Notes: generated by a model from the sequence alone, not told the origin. DNA of 64,000 nt from Pectinatus haikarae (GCF_030813505.1 NZ_JAUSUE010000001.1); one strand, 5' to 3'; numbered from the stretch's first letter, positions 35,997-45,157 are shown. Translations and numbers: made by a program.

Positions 35997-36709
35997 ATAT
36001 ATTTCGTATTGAAATAACAAAAGAAGATCCTCTTCGCTACATTTCCCATCTGGATTACGCAAATTTATTGCAGCGCGCTATCCGCAGAGCCGGACTGCCG
36101 GCCGCATATTCAGAAGGCTTCAACCCGCATATGAAAGTCTCCTTCGCTTCGGCTCTGGCTGTCGGCGTCACAGCCGACGGAGAATACGCCGATATAGAGC
36201 TCACCAAAAACATATGCCAGCCCGATTTTTTTGACCGATTGAAAAATGTCCTGCCCGATGGCATGCAGCTGATCAGCGCAAAGCAAATAGGCGACGGCAG
36301 GCACCAATCCATGAACGCACTGGCTGATGCGGCATTCTATGAAATAAAACTTCCTGATATCGCAGACAGCAGTGAACTGCAGATTGCTGTGGATAAGTTC
36401 AACACGGCTCCGTCCATCATCTTTATGCGGGAAAAACTGGGTAAGGGCGCAAAAAAAGGACATATCGTAAAAAAAGAAATAAATATAAAAGATTTTCTAT
36501 TGTCAGAATTGAATTGTGACAACGAAGAAAACACTATAACCGTAACAATAAAAGTATCTCCTCTCGGCAGCATAAAACCGGCGGAAATGATCAGGGCATT
36601 GCAGGAAAACTATCTGCCCTCTCTTGACAGCAATTCTGCACTTATCAACAGAAAGACCTTGTCCGCAAACGGCAAAAGTCTTATGGAGTTTTGCCAGACG
36701 ATATCCTAA
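35993..36709 (+). CDS. DUF2344 protein partnered with the radical SAM gene (TIGR03936 family)
   Basis: 238 residues from the ATG at 35993, which lies in an ATGA overlap with the upstream stop and follows GGAGGAAGG. Typical N-terminus: YISHLDYANLLQRAIRRAGLP, then SEGFNPHMKVSFASALAVGV and EYADIEL. This family almost always follows the TIGR03960 radical SAM protein or is fused to it. No catalytic residues are known. A strong terminator follows. Confidence 0.92.
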   Translation: MNIFRIEITKEDPLRYISHLDYANLLQRAIRRAGLPAAYSEGFNPHMKVSFASALAVGVTADGEYADIELTKNICQPDFFDRLKNVLPDGMQLISAKQIGDGRHQSMNALADAAFYEIKLPDIADSSELQIAVDKFNTAPSIIFMREKLGKGAKKGHIVKKEINIKDFLLSELNCDNEENTITVTIKVSPLGSIKPAEMIRALQENYLPSLDSNSALINRKTLSANGKSLMEFCQTIS

Positions 36710-36718
36710 AACGGTAAA

Positions 36719-36755
36719 AATATCCCCCCGCAGATTCTGCGGGGGGATATTTACT
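36719..36755. terminator. Strong GC-rich bidirectional terminator
   Basis: A 15-bp perfect stem with six consecutive G-C pairs (36719-36733 with 36737-36751), an ATT loop and flanking A and T tracts. It lies between DUF2344 (plus) and rnj (minus). Confidence 0.88.
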
Positions 36756-36776
36756 AAAAGCTTAAGCGCAATTACA

Positions 36777-38441
36777 TCATATTTCCATTATAATCGGCAA
36801 TATCATCGGTCTGCGTCTGGTCTGTTCATAAAGAAAGCGTCCGAGTGTCTCACGGACATTTGCCTTCAATGCCGACCATTCCGTAACTTTATTTTCAAGG
36901 CATTTATTTATGCCGGCAGCGACCCTATCCTTAGATTCATTCATCAACTCTTCTGATTCGCGTACATATACAAAACCACGCGAAACAATATCGGGTCCTG
37001 ATACGACACAGGAATTTCCTTTATCCATAGTTAAAACGACAATGATGATGCCGTCCTGGGAAAGCTGTCTGCGGTCACGCAGCACTATATTGCCGACATC
37101 GCCGATCCCCAGTCCGTCAATCAATACCTTGCCGGCCTGTACTCTGCCGTTAATAGCACCCTTATCACGCGTAAATTCAAGAATATTGCCATTTTCCGCA
37201 ATAAATATATGGTCACGGTCCATCCCAACCTCTTCAGCCAGCTGCGCATGCTTCACCAGATGACGGTACTCGCCATGCACAGGAATAAAAAACTTAGGAC
37301 GAACAAGATTATGCATGAGCTTTAATTCTTCACGGCTGGCATGTCCTGATACATGGATTCCCTGATCCCTGCCATAAATAACATTGGCACCAAGCTTAAG
37401 GAGATTGTCGATTGTGCGGCCGACAAGCTTCTCATTGCCCGGAATAGGCGTAGCCGAAAGAACGATCGTATCGCCGGGTACTATTCCGACTTTTCTGTGA
37501 TCAGACATAGACATGCGTGTAAGCGCCGACATGGGTTCCCCCTGACTGCCGGTGGTAATTATCGCTACCTGATCGGCAGGATAATTATTGATTTCGTCTA
37601 TGTCAATGATAAGCCCTTCCGGTGCGTTCAAATAACCGAGCTTCAAAGAAATCGTAACGACATTTATCATACTGCGTCCCAAAATGGCCACATGGCGGCG
37701 GTATGTCACCGCCGTATCCAGCACCTGCTGAATCCGGTGGACATTAGAAGAGAACGTAGCAATGATAATACGTCCGCGGGCAGTTCGAAAAGTTTTGTCA
37801 AACGCCAGCCCGACCGTTTTTTCACTCGGTGTGTGTCCCTCACGTTCGGCATTGGTGCTGTCCGCCATCATGACAAGCACACCGCGATTGCCTAAATCCG
37901 AAAAAGCACGGAAATCCGTCATTTTACCATCAACAGGCGTATAGTCGAACTTAAAATCTCCTGTATGAACGATCATCCCGAGCGGCGTGCGTATTGATAA
38001 ACCGGTCGCATCCGCAATACTGTGATTGACGCGGATAAAGCCGACGCTGAAACAGCCGGCATTGATGATATCACCGGGATTAACCGGATGAAGGTTGCTG
38101 GAATCAACATTATTTTCCTTCAAACGGCCTTCCAAAATTCCCAGCGTAAGCCTCGTTCCATAAATAGGCACGCTTAACTGCCGAAGAATGTATGGCAGCG
38201 CACCAATATGATCTTCATGTCCGTGAGTCAGAACGATTGCCTTTATGCAATTCTTATTTTCGAGCAGATATGAAATATCGGGAATTACAAGATCTATCCC
38301 CGGCATATCCTCATCCGGAAACATAAGTCCTGCATCAATGAGAATTATCTCATCACCATAACGGACCACCGTCATGTTCTTTCCAATCTCTCCCAGTCCC
38401 CCTAGGGGAATGATCTGCAATTTCTGCAGTTCCTTTGCCAA
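36777..38441 (-). CDS. rnj: Ribonuclease J
   Basis: A 554-residue metallo-beta-lactamase/beta-CASP ribonuclease with 5'-exo and endo activity in mRNA decay and rRNA maturation. The zinc motif THGHEDHIGALP lies near residue 74-85; further motifs are VNHSIADA, VHTGDFKFD, TGSQGEPMSAL and HVSGHASREEL. The start is a TTG at 38441 after a GGAGGTG ribosome site. With rny at 15612, both main Firmicutes decay enzymes are in this window. Confidence 0.96.
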   Translation of the reverse strand: MAKELQKLQIIPLGGLGEIGKNMTVVRYGDEIILIDAGLMFPDEDMPGIDLVIPDISYLLENKNCIKAIVLTHGHEDHIGALPYILRQLSVPIYGTRLTLGILEGRLKENNVDSSNLHPVNPGDIINAGCFSVGFIRVNHSIADATGLSIRTPLGMIVHTGDFKFDYTPVDGKMTDFRAFSDLGNRGVLVMMADSTNAEREGHTPSEKTVGLAFDKTFRTARGRIIIATFSSNVHRIQQVLDTAVTYRRHVAILGRSMINVVTISLKLGYLNAPEGLIIDIDEINNYPADQVAIITTGSQGEPMSALTRMSMSDHRKVGIVPGDTIVLSATPIPGNEKLVGRTIDNLLKLGANVIYGRDQGIHVSGHASREELKLMHNLVRPKFFIPVHGEYRHLVKHAQLAEEVGMDRDHIFIAENGNILEFTRDKGAINGRVQAGKVLIDGLGIGDVGNIVLRDRRQLSQDGIIIVVLTMDKGNSCVVSGPDIVSRGFVYVRESEELMNESKDRVAAGINKCLENKVTEWSALKANVRETLGRFLYEQTRRRPMILPIIMEI

Positions 38442-38617
38442 AAAATAGCACCTCCAAAAAATATATATATAAATTTTAATTATCTGTGATACGTTTTAAA
38501 ATATGAAAAACAATGTCCGCACAATAATTATCTACTACATTATATAACTAATCACATAACCTGTAAAGCAGAAGACCAAAGTCATGTCAGCCACCAGGCA
38601 CATCCATGCATTATCCA

Positions 38618-39691
38618 TCAAATAAATTCCAGAGAGAATTTTTTCCCCGGTGTTATGTATTTCAGCATAAAAAGCTCCTCAGGGATTATTTTGCCGACAA
38701 CATTTACCTTTTCATCAGCCGGCTGAGGATTTTTTATCAGCTGTACTTCACCTTTATAGCGAAGATAATTATTATTATCCAGTGTCACTGTACCGAAGGA
38801 ACGCCCCGACGTATTTTCCGCTTCAACAGAAACATCACGAAAAACATCGCGTCCCTCTTGTGCACGTACTGCGTCGCGTGCCTCATCCAACCGGGCAGTG
38901 AACACCCCCTGCAGCAAATTTTTTATCTGAGTATTCTGCACTTCTGCCTTGACCTTCAAAATGACTGTATCTTTTTGCAGGAATGCCACGGTCTTTATTT
39001 CCTGATCCGACGGACGTCCGTCCCCTATAAATACTGAATCGGCTCCCAGTGCGCAAAGATGACGCGCGGCAAGCTCCAAAGACAGCCTGCGATGTTCTTC
39101 CATAGTGGGAAGCCCCTTTCTCAAGGGCAGCCGGGGACCTGCAAAACTCGGCACAAAGGCGCCGACCTTAATACCCTTTTTTTGAAAAAGCTTTGTCTGC
39201 TCCTTAAAAAAACCTTCCGACAATCCCGTTCCCGGCCGCGGATAAAAATTGTGCAGCGCATCCATTCTCGAAAAATCAGCACCTTTTTGCTCAAGCTCAC
39301 TCAAAAAATCCGCCGTAACGGCAGAAGCATTCAGCTGCAGTCCGATACCGCATGTATTGCGGCTCAGCTCGCTGACAACATCACTGTCATACCCGTAATC
39401 AAGCCGAAGCCGCCTTATCCCCCTTATGCGGAAAAGCGATAAATTAAGCTTCTTCGCTCCGAGCAGAGCAAGGGCCGCAGGAGAAACATCACTTATGACC
39501 TCCATCTCGTTCTGTGCCGCAGCCTTCATAAGCTGATTGAATTGATTCTGAAATTCATTGAAATTTGTCTCTGGTACATGAAAAGAAGTGAATATTCTTT
39601 TTACTTTATTTTCGGCTGCAACATTCAAAAGCCGCAGATTTTCTTCAAAAGTATTCTCCAGTCCGGGGTAAAGTGAAATACCGTTATCCAT
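38618..39691 (-). CDS. mupG: MupG-type 6-phospho-N-acetylmuramidase (DUF871)
   Basis: 357 residues with a TIM-barrel N-terminal part and a small C-terminal domain. Recognisable DUF871 segments: GISLYPG, IFTSFHVPE, ISDVSPAAL, LQLNASA, ALHNFYPRPGTGL and VFIGDGRPSD. S. aureus MupG cleaves MurNAc-6-P-beta-1,4-GlcNAc in the cytoplasm. Here murP and murQ are 1.5 kb upstream on the same strand, so uptake by MurP, cleavage by MupG and etherase by MurQ form a complete peptidoglycan-sugar recycling route. AAAGGA precedes the ATG. Confidence 0.88.
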   Translation of the reverse strand: MDNGISLYPGLENTFEENLRLLNVAAENKVKRIFTSFHVPETNFNEFQNQFNQLMKAAAQNEMEVISDVSPAALALLGAKKLNLSLFRIRGIRRLRLDYGYDSDVVSELSRNTCGIGLQLNASAVTADFLSELEQKGADFSRMDALHNFYPRPGTGLSEGFFKEQTKLFQKKGIKVGAFVPSFAGPRLPLRKGLPTMEEHRRLSLELAARHLCALGADSVFIGDGRPSDQEIKTVAFLQKDTVILKVKAEVQNTQIKNLLQGVFTARLDEARDAVRAQEGRDVFRDVSVEAENTSGRSFGTVTLDNNNYLRYKGEVQLIKNPQPADEKVNVVGKIIPEELFMLKYITPGKKFSLEFI

Positions 39692-39764
39692 ATAATTTCC
39701 TTTCTCATTGGCTCTGAATTAATTTAGCAGATCTGCCTTATCCAAAAATATCTCTTTAAAATGC

Positions 39765-39795
39765 TTGCAATGGAGTTCACTCCAGGTGGTATTAT
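39765..39795 (+). promoter_or_regulatory. MerR-type promoter upstream of the Tat-exported phosphoesterase
   Basis: TTGCAA (39765-39770) and TATTAT (39790-39795) are separated by a 19-base spacer that carries the dyad GGAGT-TC-ACTCC (39772-39783). A 19-20-base spacer with a central dyad is the hallmark of MerR-family activated promoters. No merR-type gene is in the window. A 9-bp hairpin AAATATACC/GGTATATTT (39829-39869) follows in the leader. Confidence 0.55.
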
Positions 39796-39889
39796 AGATT
39801 CAATTAAAGTTTGCGGGAAACAACTGATAAATATACCATCGGTGACATTCTTCATAATCCGGTATATTTGAGTAAAGGAGCTTATAAAT

Positions 39890-41233
39890 ATGAAACGCCG
39901 TGATTTTTTAAAATGGCTCAGTGCCGGTTTTGTCTTGACGGGAGCTGGATTATACACATTTGTGCCAGGCACAAGACAAACACTGACAAGTTTGTTCCGC
40001 AGAGTAAAAGCAGCAGTTTTATACCGTCTTGCCGACAAAGCTGAAGTATTCAACCTGCGGCAGATCATTACCGCCGACAGTACGGCGGCACGCACTATTA
40101 TGTGGCAGTCAGAAGCTGATGAAAAGGATGCTGTGCTTGAATACAGGCTGAAAAATACATTCGATACACATGATATCAAAACAGAGAATAAAGAATTTAC
40201 AGACGATAGAACGACTACTTATATCCATACAGCCTTGATCACAGATCTGCAGCCCGGAAAAATATATGAATACCGTGTCGGTTATAATGAAAAACGCAGT
40301 GACTGGCATGATTTTTCCACGGCAGGAGCAGACAGCTTCAAAGCCATGATTTTCCCCGATTCGCAGTCAAGTGATTACACCGTCTGGGGTGACACTGCGC
40401 AAGCTGCCTGGAAATCGAATCCGGACGCGCAATTTTTTATCAACATGGGTGATCTGGTCGATAACGGAGAAGACCACAATCAATGGAATGCCTGGTTCGA
40501 TGCTGTCGGTGATATCATACAGACTATCCCCGCGGCGCCTATCATGGGAAATCACGAGACATACAATCTGGAATGGAAGGTGCGGATGCCCGCGGCATAT
40601 TTGCAGCTGTTTTCTCTGCCCGGAGTCGCCTCACCCCAATATCAAAACCAATATTATTCCTTTGACTACGGAAATGTTCATTTCACCGTGCTTAATACTC
40701 AGATAGCAGAGCTGGCCCAATTCCAGCCCGATTTACTGGAAGATGAACTTGCCTGGCTGAAAAGTGATATGGCTGATACAAAACAAAAATGGAAAGTGAT
40801 CCTCATGCATAAGGATGTTCTCCAATATGGCTTCCAAAAACGGCCTGAACCAAGGCAGGAAGGCTTTTCTGACGAAGGAAAGGTATTCATGCCCCTCTTT
40901 GATCAATATAATGTTGATGTCGTTCTTACCGGCCATTTGCATACCTATCGCAATCGCGGACACATCCGGAATTTTCGCCGTGATGGGTCAGGACCGTTAT
41001 ACATCATCACAGGCGTTGCCGGAGATGTCCGCTATCCGGATCTCTGGAAGCGCCACGCACTGGATCAAACAATAGCTCCGCAGCCGGAAACCGATAATTA
41101 CATGATCATGACTGCCGATCAAAATACATTGACTTTCTCATCATTTTTACCGACCGGAGAAAAAATTGATACGGCTGCCGTGACAAAATACCTGCCGTTC
41201 AGGCAGGATCGTCAAAACCCGCCAAATATGTAG
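39890..41233 (+). CDS. Tat-exported purple-acid-phosphatase-like metallophosphoesterase
   Basis: 447 residues. The N-terminus has a twin-arginine signal (MKRRDFLKWLS, then a hydrophobic stretch to about residue 28), so export by the TatA/TatC system at 27365-28741 is likely. Residues about 50-145 form a fibronectin-like N-domain as in purple acid phosphatases (LQPGKIYEYRVGY); 150-420 is a calcineurin-like domain with NMGDLVDNG, GNHETYN, LMHKD and TGHLHTYRN. The first motif reads PDSQSSD instead of the usual DxH or DxG. It converges on murP with overlapping 3' ends. Substrate unknown. Confidence 0.88.
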   Translation: MKRRDFLKWLSAGFVLTGAGLYTFVPGTRQTLTSLFRRVKAAVLYRLADKAEVFNLRQIITADSTAARTIMWQSEADEKDAVLEYRLKNTFDTHDIKTENKEFTDDRTTTYIHTALITDLQPGKIYEYRVGYNEKRSDWHDFSTAGADSFKAMIFPDSQSSDYTVWGDTAQAAWKSNPDAQFFINMGDLVDNGEDHNQWNAWFDAVGDIIQTIPAAPIMGNHETYNLEWKVRMPAAYLQLFSLPGVASPQYQNQYYSFDYGNVHFTVLNTQIAELAQFQPDLLEDELAWLKSDMADTKQKWKVILMHKDVLQYGFQKRPEPRQEGFSDEGKVFMPLFDQYNVDVVLTGHLHTYRNRGHIRNFRRDGSGPLYIITGVAGDVRYPDLWKRHALDQTIAPQPETDNYMIMTADQNTLTFSSFLPTGEKIDTAAVTKYLPFRQDRQNPPNM

Positions 41234-42569
41234 CTGCAAAACCGACTCCATAAGCAGTGAGAAGACCTGCCAGATATCCGGCAATATTATCCGTCGCTGC
41301 AAAAAGCGGCAGTCCTGATATACCGAGCGCAGACGCCCCGACATGATATGCCGCCTGTACGCTCCCGCCGAACGCGCCTCCTATGCACGCCGTGAAAAAC
41401 GGTCTTCCCAAAGGCATCGTTACTCCGTAAATGAGCGGTTCACCCACTCCCATGATACCGACAGGAAGAGCTGCCAGTATCGTTTTTTTCAAACGCTGAT
41501 TTTTTGTCTTTACGTAGACGGCACAAGCCGCCCCTACCTGTCCCGCTCCGGCCATAGCCAGTATAGGCAGCAGCACCGTGACTCCGTATTGGGACAGCAG
41601 CTGCGCGTGAATCGGTGTCAGTCCCTGATGCAGCCCGGTTATCACAAGCGGCAGAAATATTCCGCCCAATATAAAACCGGTAAACATCCCGCCCGAATCT
41701 ATGGCACCTGTTACCGCCGTACCGACAGCATCGGCAGCCATTCCGCCGATCGGCTGCAAAATGAGCAGTGCCGGAAGAGCAGAAAGCAATATTACAAGAA
41801 GCGGCGTAAGAAACAAATCAAACATCTGCGGTATCAGACCATGCAGTCTTTTCTCCAGCCACGATGAAAATGCCACGACCAGCAAAACCGCTATTATGCC
41901 GCCGCGCCCGGGAGAAAGCTCCTCGCCGAACACAGTTATGCCTGCGAGCATGGGATGTGTAATGATCACTGCCATAGTTCCGCCGAGCATCGGTGACGCA
42001 CCAAATTCTCTGGCGGCATTAACGCCGACAAAAATATTCATTCCCCAGAATACACTCGTTCCGGCCACCTGCAATACCTTCAGCAGCGGTTGTGCTGATA
42101 AAGCTGGATCGACCTTTAAAATAATATTAAGCAGTCCCGTTATAAGTCCGCAGGCTATAAATGCCGGTATCAACGGCAGAAAAATATTTGCTATAGTTCT
42201 TAAAAGAAGCTTGAAGGGTGTCGCATTCTTGGCTTTTACCGCCGCATGCACCTTTTCCGCTTCACCGAAGGCATCATTATTTTGTGCTTCAGACCGTTCA
42301 GCCGATTTTTCAAGCAATTTCTGCATGAGCACCGCCGCTTTCTCTGCCTTGCCCGGTCCCAGTATTATCTGCAGCTCACTGCCATTTACTGCCGTTCCCA
42401 GTACATTATCGAATGCCTTTATTTTTTCAAGGGGCAGCCCGTCAGTCGAACCGAGCAGGATTCTCAGCCGTGTCATACAATTATAAGCCTTTATTATTTT
42501 ATAAGAAAACAGCAGCTCATATATCTGCTGCACTATCTGCTCCAAAAAAGCCCCTCCCTGCTTATTCAT
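41199..42569 (-). CDS. murP: PTS transporter EIIBC, MurNAc type
   Basis: 456 residues. An N-terminal IIB domain with the phosphorylated Cys in NCMTRLRI (about residue 31) is followed by a roughly 10-helix IIC domain (LPLIPAFIACGLITGLL; GLHQGLTPIHAQL; MGVGEPLIYGVTMPLGRPF). The IIA domain is absent, as in MurP, so a separate IIA-Glc is needed. The ATG at 42569 overlaps the murQ end by 8 bases, but GGGAGGGG lies just upstream of an in-frame TTG at 42545, which may be the true start. The sugar is assigned from murQ and mupG linkage. Its last 35 bases overlap the convergent phosphoesterase gene. Confidence 0.88.
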   Translation of the reverse strand: MNKQGGAFLEQIVQQIYELLFSYKIIKAYNCMTRLRILLGSTDGLPLEKIKAFDNVLGTAVNGSELQIILGPGKAEKAAVLMQKLLEKSAERSEAQNNDAFGEAEKVHAAVKAKNATPFKLLLRTIANIFLPLIPAFIACGLITGLLNIILKVDPALSAQPLLKVLQVAGTSVFWGMNIFVGVNAAREFGASPMLGGTMAVIITHPMLAGITVFGEELSPGRGGIIAVLLVVAFSSWLEKRLHGLIPQMFDLFLTPLLVILLSALPALLILQPIGGMAADAVGTAVTGAIDSGGMFTGFILGGIFLPLVITGLHQGLTPIHAQLLSQYGVTVLLPILAMAGAGQVGAACAVYVKTKNQRLKKTILAALPVGIMGVGEPLIYGVTMPLGRPFFTACIGGAFGGSVQAAYHVGASALGISGLPLFAATDNIAGYLAGLLTAYGVGFAATYLAGFDDPA

Positions 42570-43485
42570 ATACTGTGTTATTCTGCTGCTTTACAGACGA
42601 AATCCTGCGCACAGAACCGCCGTTGCTCCGGAGCAGCTCTTCAGCTGCCGCAAGCTCTACATGCAGCAGCTGCATCACGATAGCAGGTTTAGCTCTGCCG
42701 CCCGCCGCCGCTAAAAGAAGATCCGCTCTCTCGGCATCCACCTCAGCCGCTTCCATGACAATGCGGCGCGCTCTTTCTCTAAGCTTTGCATTTGAAGCGC
42801 GCACATCCACCATCAAATTCTGATAAACCTTGCCCAGCTTTATCATCACAGCGGTGGAAAGCATATTCAAAATAAGCTTCTGCGCCGTTCCTGCCTTCAT
42901 TCGCGTGCTCCCCGTAATTACCTCCGGCCCGGTCACGGCCTCGACAGCAATTTCTGCATAGCTGCTCAGCAGGGAATCGGCGCTGCAAGTCACACTGACC
43001 GTCAGCGCACCCTGTTTTTTCGCATATCGCAAAGCCCCTGCCGCATATGGAGTCCGCCCGCTGGCAGCAAGCGCGACTACCGCGTCTTTGGCAGTAAGGC
43101 CTCTTTCTGCCAGATCGGCAGCAGCGGCTTCTTCACTGTCTTCGGCACCTTCCTGCGAAACGAACATGGCCTGCCTTCCGCCCGCTATGATTCCCTGCAC
43201 CATGTCCGCCGGCACACCGTAAGTCGGCGGACATTCAGCTGCGTCCAGGACTCCCAGCCTGCCCGAAGTGCCTGCACCGGCATAAAACATTCTTCCTCCA
43301 TGTTGCAGTCTTGCCGCGACTGCATCGACAGCTTTTGCAATCTGCGGCAGAACCTTTTCCACAGCTGACGGCACACTCTTGTCCTCCTCATTGATGGCGC
43401 GGCAGACATCCAACGTCTCCATATTATCTATATCAAAAGTGCGTACGTTTCTTTTTTCCGTTGTTATTTTTCTTAGATCAATCAT
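42562..43485 (-). CDS. murQ: N-acetylmuramic acid 6-phosphate etherase
   Basis: 307 residues from the ATG at 43485 (GGGCGG upstream; a start at 43527 is in frame but weaker). MurQ removes D-lactate from MurNAc-6-P to give GlcNAc-6-P. The SIS domain with AGAGTSGRLGVLDAAECPPT and the catalytic Glu in EGAEDSEEAA are present, as is TGPEVITGSTRMKAGTAQK. It is first gene of murQ-murP, with mupG further down. The C-terminus is a UBA-like helix segment, usual for MurQ. Confidence 0.95.
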   Translation of the reverse strand: MIDLRKITTEKRNVRTFDIDNMETLDVCRAINEEDKSVPSAVEKVLPQIAKAVDAVAARLQHGGRMFYAGAGTSGRLGVLDAAECPPTYGVPADMVQGIIAGGRQAMFVSQEGAEDSEEAAAADLAERGLTAKDAVVALAASGRTPYAAGALRYAKKQGALTVSVTCSADSLLSSYAEIAVEAVTGPEVITGSTRMKAGTAQKLILNMLSTAVMIKLGKVYQNLMVDVRASNAKLRERARRIVMEAAEVDAERADLLLAAAGGRAKPAIVMQLLHVELAAAEELLRSNGGSVRRISSVKQQNNTVYE

Positions 43486-43566
43486 TTTTATCCGCCCATT
43501 TTTCTTTATTAAAAATATTGTCTGCACTATTATAACATTATATGTTTTGCCTGTGTTTACAGATAA

Positions 43567-43594
43567 TTGATTTTTTGATCTTATATGCTATAAT
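43567..43594 (+). promoter_or_regulatory. Probable promoter of thiM
   Basis: TTGATT (43567-43572), 16 bases, then extended TGCTATAAT with TATAAT at 43589-43594. It lies 39 bases before the thiM start, too close for a TPP riboswitch. Confidence 0.5.
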
Positions 43595-43632
43595 TGTGAT
43601 AAATTTAGAAATTTCAGGAATGAGGGATATTT

Positions 43633-44478
43633 TTGCTAGGTCGATATCTGAAAAATGTACGTGAGACAGCGCCTCTTATTCATAACATCACCAATTATGT
43701 CACAGTCAACGACTGCGCCAATATTTTACTGGCATGCGGAGCTTTACCGGTCATGGCGGATGACCAGGCGGAAGCCGAAGCCATAACTGCCATCTGCGGC
43801 GGTCTGACTATCAATATAGGTACACTTAACAGCAGGACTATTGTCTCTATGCTGCTTGCCGGCAAAAAAGCTGCCCAGCTCGGTCATCCTATAGTCCTTG
43901 ATCCTGTTGGTGCGGGTGCTTCCCCGCTGCGTACGCATACAGCCGACGAGCTTATCAGTCAGCTGCCTCTTGCCGCTGTACGCGGCAACATATCGGAAAT
44001 AAAGGCACTCAGCGGCAGCAGCAGCCTGACCCACGGTGTAGATGCCAATGCCTCCGACAAAGTGACCGATGATAATCTGTGGCAGCACTTCACTTTTGCC
44101 AGAAAACTGGCGAAGGCCTGGAATACTGTCATCGCTATCAGCGGTGAAACCGATATCGTCGCCGATGAAAACAAAGCTTTTGCCATTAAAAACGGCAGCG
44201 CACTGATGAGCAAAATAACAGGCAGCGGCTGTATGCTTTCCGCACTCACAACCGCATATGTCACCGCCGCGAAAAAAACAGAAACAAGCATGCTGGAAGC
44301 TGTGGCCGCGGCTTTCTGCACAATGGGCATAGCAGGAGAAAATGCTGCTGACCGCATGGGCAGCCTTGACGGCAGCGCATCCTTCCGCAATTACCTGTTA
44401 GACGCCGTCTTCAATATGACAGAAGAAGAACTTGATACAAAAGCAAAATATGAACTTGTCTCATACACAGACGATTGA
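43633..44478 (+). CDS. thiM: Hydroxyethylthiazole kinase
   Basis: A 281-residue thiamine-salvage kinase that phosphorylates 4-methyl-5-(2-hydroxyethyl)thiazole. Typical segments: PLIHNITNYVTVNDCANILLA, PVMADD, LNIGTL-type strand, VLDPVGAGAS, RGNISEIKAL and the catalytic GSGCMLSA near the end. The start is TTG at 43633 after TGAGGGA. It is divergent from murQ, and no other thi gene is nearby, so it likely serves salvage of an imported thiazole. Confidence 0.95.
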   Translation: MLGRYLKNVRETAPLIHNITNYVTVNDCANILLACGALPVMADDQAEAEAITAICGGLTINIGTLNSRTIVSMLLAGKKAAQLGHPIVLDPVGAGASPLRTHTADELISQLPLAAVRGNISEIKALSGSSSLTHGVDANASDKVTDDNLWQHFTFARKLAKAWNTVIAISGETDIVADENKAFAIKNGSALMSKITGSGCMLSALTTAYVTAAKKTETSMLEAVAAAFCTMGIAGENAADRMGSLDGSASFRNYLLDAVFNMTEEELDTKAKYELVSYTDD

Positions 44479-44496
44479 CTACTGGAGGAAAATATA

Positions 44497-44952
44497 ATGA
44501 TCTTTGGCAATATTGCCGGAAAAGGAAAAATAAATCTGTCCGAGGCCGCTGAAATCTGTTTTAAATATTATGAAGAAAATGATCTTGCGGCCAGAAAACC
44601 CGGCTCCTATCCCATCGATGGCAAAAATATTTTTGTCAACATAGCCGAATATGAAACCGAAACGGAAGAAGAACGTTTTTGGGAAGCACACCGCAAGTAT
44701 ATAGACATACATGTACTTATGAAAGGACAGGAACGTATTGATACCGCTTTTATCGAAAACATGCGGGAGAAACCATATGATGCCGACAAGGACATGCTTA
44801 TTCTCGAAGGCCAGGCACAAGCCATGATAAGTATGCTAAATGCCGGCGATTTCCTTATCTGCTCCCCACAGGACGCACATAGGACGGCGGTTCACGCTGA
44901 TCTGAAAAACAAAGTCAAAAAATGCATCTTCAAAATAAAAACAGACTATTGA
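44497..44952 (+). CDS. YhcH/YjgK/YiaL family protein
   Basis: A 151-residue single-domain cupin-fold protein (DUF386). Recognisable: GKINLSEAAEICF, GKNIFVNIAEYETE, ERFWEAHRKYIDIHVLMKGQERI and FLICSPQDAHRTA. Relatives lie in sialic acid, MurNAc and sugar-acid operons and act as sugar anomerases or binding proteins. It starts 18 bases after thiM with GGAGG, so the two are cotranscribed; nearness to mur genes hints at an amino-sugar role. A long hairpin terminator follows. Confidence 0.9.
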   Translation: MIFGNIAGKGKINLSEAAEICFKYYEENDLAARKPGSYPIDGKNIFVNIAEYETETEEERFWEAHRKYIDIHVLMKGQERIDTAFIENMREKPYDADKDMLILEGQAQAMISMLNAGDFLICSPQDAHRTAVHADLKNKVKKCIFKIKTDY

Positions 44953-44975
44953 GCTTTTCTCTGCCTGCTGCTGAA

Positions 44976-45067
44976 AATCCACCGTTGTATGAAATATTCT
45001 CAATAAGCCAGATTTTAAGACTTAAGCTTTTGAGACCGATTCATATAATGGTGGATTAATTTTTTTA
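44976..45067 (+). terminator. Long terminator with 18-bp G-U-containing helix
   Basis: AATCCACCGUUGUAUGAA-type arm (44976-44993) pairs with 45040-45057 over 18 bp if two G-U pairs are allowed. Inside, a symmetric 4x4 loop leads to a 6-bp TCTCAA/TTGAGA stem (44998-45003 with 45030-45035). Seven T follow at 45060-45066. It ends thiM-yhcH and is longer than usual for a terminator. Confidence 0.7.
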
Positions 45068-45157
45068 AACGAAATAAAATTTTTCGTATTTTCAAATTAT
45101 AAGAGCATTTTTGTAACAAAATATTTTATGCATTATGCTGAGTTCAGCGCAAAATAC

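Noticed and set aside
41701..42486. 261-residue plus-strand ORF inside murP
   Set aside because: It is the antisense shadow of a strongly identified PTS protein and has a biased Ser/Ala/Pro composition typical of shadows.
43595..43632. TPP riboswitch before thiM
   Set aside because: The leader after the promoter is about 30 bases, too short, with no CTGAGA-type core.
44976..45057. Separate small RNA in the yhcH-sigma gap
   Set aside because: The long helix is followed by seven T and lies right after yhcH, so a terminator explains it; no promoter is seen before it.
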